Of a stretch of DNA of 31,924 nucleotides, positions 26,443-31,924 are shown one piece after another; positions within the stretch are counted from its first letter, which is position 1, and every line of letters begins with the position of its first letter. The DNA is from Coemansia sp. RSA 1804 (Eukaryota; Kickxellomycota; Kickxellomycetes; Kickxellales; Kickxellaceae). Under the pieces are notes generated by a model. It worked only from the letters and a program-made list of their open reading frames with translations, was not told the DNA's origin and made no database searches. The stretch spans positions 1 through 31,924 of the forward strand of contig JANBTH010000134.1 of the NCBI GenBank assembly GCA_027578815.1. The letters are read 5' to 3'. The position numbers and the translations under genes were made by a program.

Positions 26443-28649
26443 TTAGAACAGAACACGCGTGATGATGCTCTCGTTCATTTCCGTGATCTGCTCGTAGATG
26501 GTGTTGATCTCGTTCTGGTCGTTGACGGTGACATCGGCCATAAAGTACGCAACGTCGCCCTTGGAGTCAGAAATCTGCTTGTTGACGTTATAGTCAGCCA
26601 GAATGTTGTTGATCTGCTTGAGCACGCCAGGGACGTTGTGGTGCACATTGACGATGCGCAGCGTGGTCAAATCCGTCGACGGGATGTCGCGCAGGTCGCA
26701 TTGCGGGAAGTTGACTGCGTTGACCGATGCTCCCGAATCGATGAACTTTGTAATAGCCGTGGCCACCTCAACGCCAATCATCCTCTGGGCCTCCTCGGTC
26801 GATCCGCCAATATGCGGCGTCAGCAGTGTGTTCGGGCAGTTGCGCAGCGGGCTCTCGAATCCAGGTCCGTTGGCCAGCGGCTCCTTCGGGTACACATCAA
26901 CGGCAGCGCCTGCAATGTGCCCCGATGAGAGTGCGGCAGCCAGAGCATCGATGTCAACGACGGTGCCGCGGGACGCGTTGATGAGATAAGAGCCCTTCTT
27001 CATGATTGACAGCTCGGTCTCGCCAATCATGTTCTTTGTCTCTGGTGTCTCGGGGACATGGAGCGAAACAAAGTCCGCTTCGCCAAGCACCTCATTCAGT
27101 GACTCGGCGGATCTGCTCATACCAATCGACATGAGCGGCAGAATGTCGTACCAGATTACGTGCATTCCAAGCGACTCGGCCAGAACGCCCAGCTGCGTGC
27201 CAATGTGTCCGTACCCGACGATCCCTAGCGTTTTGCCGCGGATCTCATAGCATCCCTTGGAGACCTTGTTCCACACGCCATCGTGCATCTCGCGCGACCG
27301 GTCGCCCAGCTGCCTGGACAGAAGAATGATCTCCGCGATGACCAGCTCGGCAACGCTGCGGCTGTTGCTAAACGGCGAGTTGAAAACGCAAATCTACATT
27401 AACACGCCACGAGAGAGATAAAACAGACAGATTACAGAAGAAGAAAAAAGGATTCACCCCATATTCAGATCGTGTTAGTAACATTGTCATGTTGCACAGG
27501 TCAGTTGTGGGTGTGAAGCAGGAAATGACAAGCGGGTTCTTTGTGCTCAGGGCTCGTATCTGTCTGAATCCACTCCTTCACATCTCCCTAGTATATGATG
27601 CACACCAAGAGAAATGAGAAAAGAAGAAGAAAAATGACCACGAGATGAGTTAACAAAGTACACCACCGGATGTCAAAAACAAAACATAAAATAAGAAGGA
27701 AAATAGGCGAAGCAACAAACACTGACATTGAATAAGAACAGCACATTAGGTCAGGTTAGCTTGTCCCATTCCGCCAATCACCAGGCTGCAGCCATTTCAA
27801 CATATGTCAAAGGCAGACATGCGATATGTGCATATCTATAGGCCGATGTTGCATTTTCCTCCACCGAACAACAACACAACATAAGATGACGAGAACGGGA
27901 AGAACATGGCACCTGCCAATACATGTATACATGGAGAGAAATAAGCTGCGCCAGCGGCCACGCAGGCAGATCGATAAGCAAAGAATGTCAATAGACCCTT
28001 TTTTGTCTTGCTGACATGACATCTTTAGGTGGCCCTTTAAGGCACGCATAGTTAAATTCATTTGCGTTACTTACCCCGCGGGAAGCTGCGTAATTCAGGT
28101 TGACCTGGTTGGTGCCGATGCAGAAGCACCCAATAGTCAGTAGCTTGCTAGCATGGGAGAGTACCTCTTCGGTAAGTTTGGTCTTGCTTCTACACACCAA
28201 TAGAAAAGATTCTTCAAAGAGCAAAGAAAGAAAGAAAGATATATGAGTGATAAGCAAGCACATAATGAGTGATTGTTGTATGCATGGCAAAATACGAAGA
28301 AAAGAAAGGAAAACGACCACACGATTTGTAGAAAGAAAGCCAAACAAGTAAACATTTCAAGAATGAGATTAATTAATAATGGTACAATTGCCTTTTACCT
28401 TATGCCGACCGCGTGAACGTCCTTGATCTTTTCAATGAGCGTTTCCTTGTCAAGTGCCTTTGCATGGTGCTCCACTTGGTATCCAGCCTTTTTCAAAATA
28501 TCGACCGCCTTCTGACTGATGTTTTCCAGAAGCAGGATCTTGATATCGCCGCTGTTGAAGGGCTTGAGGTTCCTGGTGTGTGTGTCGCGGATGTTGAAAC
28601 TGTCGCGACGCGAGATGGGGTTTGACTCGATCTTTAGCGTGTCAACCAT
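26443..28649 (-). CDS. SER3: D-3-phosphoglycerate dehydrogenase, three exons
   Basis: Exons are 28649-28399, 28189-28075 and 27393-26443 (438 residues). Introns are 28190-28398 (209 nt, GTAAAA/TGTAG) and 27394-28074 (681 nt, GTAAGT/TGTAG). The joined protein reads KILLLENISQKAVDILKKAG, HAVGIRSKTKLTEEVL, IGCFCIGTNQVNLNYAASRG and ICVFNSPFSNSRSVAELV. It continues with the NAD-binding GYGHIG (182-187), NASRGTVVD (catalytic Arg264), VDVYPKEP, and LTPHIGGSTEEAQ (catalytic His316). A C-terminal ACT domain (367-438) starts LRIVNVHHNVPGVL, and the protein ends TRVLF. It oxidises 3-phosphoglycerate to 3-phosphohydroxypyruvate, the first step of serine synthesis, and the ACT domain usually senses serine. 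It corresponds to yeast Ser3/Ser33 but with a shorter N-terminus (469 there). Every junction restores family similarity. Confidence 0.95.
27394..28074 (-). other. Long intron 2 of the phosphoglycerate dehydrogenase gene
   Basis: Bounded by GTAAGT at 28074-28069 and the ATGTAG acceptor at 27394. No coding segment belongs here because SRG and ICVFNSPF are adjacent in the family. I found no embedded RNA gene. Confidence 0.75.
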
Positions 28650-29028
28650 TTTTCTTCTTATTTTACGATGAAAAGTCGAAATAGAGCTATTTTCTATGAG
28701 ATAATATAAGCAATCGGCAGAACATGGTAGAGACTGTAGTAATTAGAGCTATGGAAGCAAAGGCGTTTGGAAAAGGGGAAGGTGTTGGTATGTATTGTGG
28801 AGAAAGCATGTCTAGAGTTCCAGCAATGTAGTGATTGCACCTAGACCACTTTACAGGATAAAAATGCAGCAGGCAACAAAAGTCAGTAGCAACATACCTT
28901 GATAAAACCAGATTGGAGATAGAGAGTATGCGATAGAGAAGAACAGAAAGCTTCACTTTTGTGCACACAGCAAAGTATAAATGATAGAATAATAAATGAT
29001 CTGTTTGGGCAAGTATGGAATAAAAGAC

Positions 29029-29061
29029 AGAGAGAGAGAAAGGAAGGAAAGAGAGAAAGGA
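29029..29061. repeat. Homopurine tract (33 bases)
   Basis: An uninterrupted A/G run of AG, AAAGG and GAAAG units about 390 bases upstream of the SER3 start. The coding strand of SER3 is therefore all-pyrimidine here, as often seen in fungal promoters. Confidence 0.6.
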
Positions 29062-30168
29062 CTGGGTGGGACTGGGCAGAGGAAGCCGCATCGAGCCGCC
29101 TTGTTCCATTTATAGGCGATTGCGCCCGAATGATTTCCGCCCAGAATCAATCGTTAACTTTTCCCCTTCCACCAAGGGATAAGAGGGAAACGGTATCAAT
29201 CAAAACCTTTTTTCTCTCCTCTCTTTTGCTCACTCGCTCACTGTCTGTTTGTTTGCAGTGAGTGAGAAAGAAAGCGTGCTTTGTTGATGGGACTACAAGC
29301 GAGCAGGAAGCAAAAAGGGGGAAAAGGAGGCTTCTCTATCTTCACGGTAAACTTTAGCTGCACTCACATCCGATTCTGCCTGTGAATGCGCAGGCGATAA
29401 GAGAAAATCCCAACGGAAAGTAGCATTCACTGGTCAGAATAATACCGCTTCGGGTGGTATCCAAGCGCTTTTACAGGATGCAGAGAAAAAGGGGGAGGAG
29501 AACGGAAGGGGGAATTGCGGAAGCAGCCTTGATTTGGACTTTTTTTTGCACAGATCTAAAAATATGAGACAAGGAGATGTGCTTTTGTTGGATGCTCATT
29601 TCCACAATGTGAGTAACTAACGGTACCAACTGTTATTTTGACGCCCCTCCCCCCTTTGTTTCAAACAGGTGGAATAGTCTGATTTCCGCCAACGGAAAAA
29701 AACAGCCAACCACGTCACAAGGAAAACAGCCTCGTTCCGTTTCAGCTATCTGCGCCATAGTGGCCCGTTTTGCCTGTGAATCAGCAGCTGAAGCACTTAA
29801 GGATCAAGATGCAACGTTATCTGCAAGCTTTTCGCCAGCTTGCTCAGCTGATGCACTAGGCTATTCTGATGATGTTCAAGATGCCAAACCCGCACTATCA
29901 TCATGTTTTAGAAGAGTCCTCCTCGCCGGTCGGTCTCAGTGGTACCACGTTTCTTTGCCCGGAACCAAAGAGATAGTACCTGATTCGACCTGCAGCACTC
30001 CTCCAGTCACATACCATGTCGCAGTATTGCAGTTTTATGTTTGAGCTAAAAAAACCACTTAGCCAATAGACAATGTTGTCCAATAGGATTGAGCGATTTT
30101 TGAAAGGGAAAAAGCGTGATTATTTTGGACAAGAAGATCCAAAAAAGGAGAAAATTTTTTTACCAGAG

Positions 30169-30221
30169 CAAAACAAAACAAAACAAATCCGTTTTTGTTT
30201 TGGTTAACTTTGCTTTGTTTT
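30169..30221. repeat. AAAAC tandem repeat with complementary TTTTG arms
   Basis: The left arm 30169-30187 is made of CAAAA units. GTTTTTGTTTT (30191-30201) and TTTGCTTTGTTTTG (about 30209-30222) on the same strand are its near complements. The segment could fold back in two alternative ways. It may be simple-sequence drift in promoter DNA. Confidence 0.5.
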
Positions 30222-31088
30222 GATTAAGACAAGACTGGCCAATGCGCGCAAAGCAGCAGATAAATGGGAAGAAACCTCCATGTAAAAGTAAACAACATTC
30301 TTATCCTGTATTTTAGACAAAACATGCAGGACAAAAAGGATGGAGAAAGCTGATGATCTTGCAAAAAGAACGCGCTAGCATAGCTTTGTTCTCTTATTTC
30401 TTAAAGTCTTTGGTTTTTATTCTTTTTCAACTATTACGAGCTACTTGCCATCTACATCTGGTAAGTTCCATTTTTGGACATTAGTAGCGGTTGATTTTAC
30501 ATATGGGGTTTGCGGCTATTATGCGTAGAAACAAGGCTGCTTTCTACAAGCGAAAGTGCGGCGCTAGTAGTATATGCTGAGATGCAATGGCAAGTTACTG
30601 ACAAGCGACTAGCTCCTGGAACAGCAATGCGCGAGTGGGTCTTTTTAGCATCCTCCTCCAACTAGCAGCGTACAACATGGGTTTAGAATTGTGCACATGA
30701 AGACCCTGCTCTCCCTTTCCCCTTTCTCTCTTGTAATCTTTGTTCCGTTATGCCTTTTATTTATAAGTAATTTCTGGTTGTCTTGCTGCAAAGATGATCT
30801 AGACAGACTTTTTCTACAATCTCTTACGTATACAAGCTCTTGCTCGCGAGCCACAAAGATACAGTTGGTGGTGGTGGCCGAGTCGTTGTTTTCCCCGCAT
30901 TAAGAAAAAACTTCTTTTTTTTATACTTTTTTACGTCCCGCATTAACGTGCAACAACACCATTTTTTCTACCTCCCTCTTCTCTTCTCTGCTCCCCTTTT
31001 TTCTCTTTATGTCTCGAGCACTGTAATTAATTACCATTATTGCCATTATTTTGATTATTGTTGTTCTTTTCTAGGACCCACAAGCATC

Positions 31089-31924
31089 ATGGGAAACACA
31101 CAGAGTAGTCTGCCGACATACTACAACGCAGACCCCAACAACGAGTCGTACACAAATGCATTAAGCGACTATGTTGACCTGGCGTCGGCGGCAATCGGGG
31201 CGAAGGTTGTCAAGGCCAGCAACGAGCGGTTTGGAGCAGCCAGGAACCTGATCAAGGCCAGCCAGCCATCGAAAGACAGCGACGACGAGAAGATGGACGC
31301 GTGGGTGACGCGGCGCCACAACCCGGAGGCGGACTGGGCGGTGATTCAGCTAGGCAGCAGCGGAACCATCGCTGGGTTCGACATTGACACGCGCGGACTG
31401 GACGGCGAGCACGCAGCGCAGGTATCGATCCAAGGATGCCTTGCGCCAGCCGGGACGCGCGTAAACAACAGCGGCGATCTGGGCGGGTCGCACGAGTGGC
31501 GGGAGCTGCTGCCGGCCGTCGAGATTGCCGCCAACTCGCGCCATCTGCTGGCGCTGTGGACGCCGACCAAGGACGAGTTCAACTACGTGCGCGTCTCGCT
31601 TCATCCGGACGGCGGCGTGGCGCGGCTGCGCGTGTATGGCACGGTTACCAAGCCCCATGAAGCGCCAGTCGGCGAGACCGATCTTGCCTCTGTAAACGCG
31701 GGCGCGCGCGTCATTCTGGCAAGCGACGAGAAGCTGGGTGCCAAGAGCAACCTGATTCTCCCAGGCCGCGCCACGCCCGACAGCCCCGAGACGCAGGGCT
31801 GGAAGACACGCAGAACGCACACCGCCGACCACAGCGACTGGGCGATTGTGCGGCTGGGCGAGCCCGGCTTCCTGACGCGCATCGAGCTTGACACGCACAC
31901 GTACGACGGCGACCAGCCAGTGTC
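31089..31924 (+). CDS. DAL2: Allantoicase, 5' part only
   Basis: An open frame of 278 codons from the ATG at 31089 to the right edge, without a stop. Allantoicase converts allantoate to ureidoglycolate and urea in purine breakdown. The enzyme is built from two similar jelly-roll repeats, and both are visible. The first has MDAWVTRRHNPEADWAVIQL, GTIAGFDIDTRGLDGEHAAQ and VSIQG, with RVSLHPDGGVARLRVYG at its end. The second starts GWKTRRTHTADHSDWAIVRL then GFLTRIELDTHTYDGD before the window stops. NLIKASQPSKD corresponds to the family start FASADNLI region. The codons are strongly GC-rich compared with the left half of the window. In fungi these genes are usually under nitrogen control, but no clear GATA cluster was confirmed upstream. 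Confidence 0.92.
   Translation, partial: MGNTQSSLPTYYNADPNNESYTNALSDYVDLASAAIGAKVVKASNERFGAARNLIKASQPSKDSDDEKMDAWVTRRHNPEADWAVIQLGSSGTIAGFDIDTRGLDGEHAAQVSIQGCLAPAGTRVNNSGDLGGSHEWRELLPAVEIAANSRHLLALWTPTKDEFNYVRVSLHPDGGVARLRVYGTVTKPHEAPVGETDLASVNAGARVILASDEKLGAKSNLILPGRATPDSPETQGWKTRRTHTADHSDWAIVRLGEPGFLTRIELDTHTYDGDQPV

Larger units (their letters stand above)
28650..31088. other. Long divergent intergenic region between SER3 and allantoicase genes
   Basis: 2.4 kb with no gene I can support. It starts as the SER3 promoter and ends as the allantoicase leader. It contains an uninterrupted 33-base purine run (29029-29061), and a CTCACTG...CAGTGAG hairpin at about 29237-29262. An AAAAC/TTTTG inverted-repeat cluster lies at 30169-30221. 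A TTTTCTAG acceptor-like site is present just before the allantoicase ATG (about 31068-31075), which might end a leader intron. A 94-codon open frame at 29760-30044 has no ATG and is not called. Confidence 0.5.

Noticed and set aside
29760..30044. A 94-codon + strand open frame upstream of allantoicase
   Set aside because: It starts at GTG, has no ATG and no recognisable domain.
31346..31900. Long - strand open frames at the right edge
   Set aside because: They are shadows of the GC-rich allantoicase coding sequence.
1..31924. tRNA, rRNA, CRISPR arrays, LTR pairs
   Set aside because: No tRNA B-box context, no rRNA-like conserved stretches, no regular spaced repeats and no long terminal repeats were seen on reading. 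A tRNAscan/RepeatMasker run would be the decisive test.

Overview
The window reads as nuclear DNA of a fungus. Evidence: spliceosomal introns with GT/AG ends and a TACTAAC-type branch site, widely spaced single genes, an N-terminal secretion signal followed by a Kex2-type KR site, a FunK1-type protein kinase, and fungal-style versions of housekeeping genes (Nop4, Mrd1, Sus1, Efm4, Rav2/Rogdi, Ser3/Ser33, allantoicase). The combination would fit an early-diverging lineage such as Kickxellomycotina, but nothing in the sequence fixes the species. No virus, rRNA, tRNA, CRISPR array or intact transposon was seen.

Layout. 1-2960 (-): 5' two thirds of an ABCC transporter, running off the left edge. 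3509-3895 (+): small secreted Gly/Cys/Trp-repeat protein, divergent from the transporter. 4191-4505 (-): main exon of ribosomal protein eL42; its tiny first exon is unresolved. 5689-8328 (+): Nop4/RBM28. 9070-9343 (+): frameshifted coiled-coil remnant. 9603-11165 (+): FunK1-like kinase with a nuclease-fold-like N-terminus and no kinase C-lobe. 11736-14303 (+): Mrd1/RBM19. 14474-15574 (+): acidic protein of unknown function. 15684-16733 (-): Rogdi/Rav2, two exons. 17129-17554 (-): small PD-(D/E)XK nuclease-like protein. 17701-17942 (+): fragment of a lost gene. 18095-19621 (-): membrane-anchored trypsin-fold protein lacking the catalytic residues. 19622-21360: gene-poor AT-rich DNA. 21361-23630 (-): tyrosine aminotransferase, three exons. 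24767-25483 (-): Efm4 methyltransferase. 25833-26153 (-): Sus1/ENY2. 26443-28649 (-): phosphoglycerate dehydrogenase, three exons. 31089-31924 (+): 5' part of allantoicase, running off the right edge.

How the genes relate. Nop4, Mrd1 and eL42 all serve ribosome production (pre-rRNA processing and the 60S subunit), and Efm4 modifies the elongation factor eEF1A. Phosphoglycerate dehydrogenase and tyrosine aminotransferase are amino-acid enzymes, and allantoicase belongs to purine nitrogen salvage. These look like ordinary neighbours, not an operon-like system. The accessory material is confined to 8.3-11.7 kb and 17.1-21.4 kb: the kinase fragment, the coiled-coil remnant, the small nuclease-like gene, the broken fragment and the pseudoprotease. 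The two most interesting items are the transmembrane pseudoprotease and the pair of separate nuclease-fold-like modules, one apparently intact in its motif and one altered and joined to a kinase.
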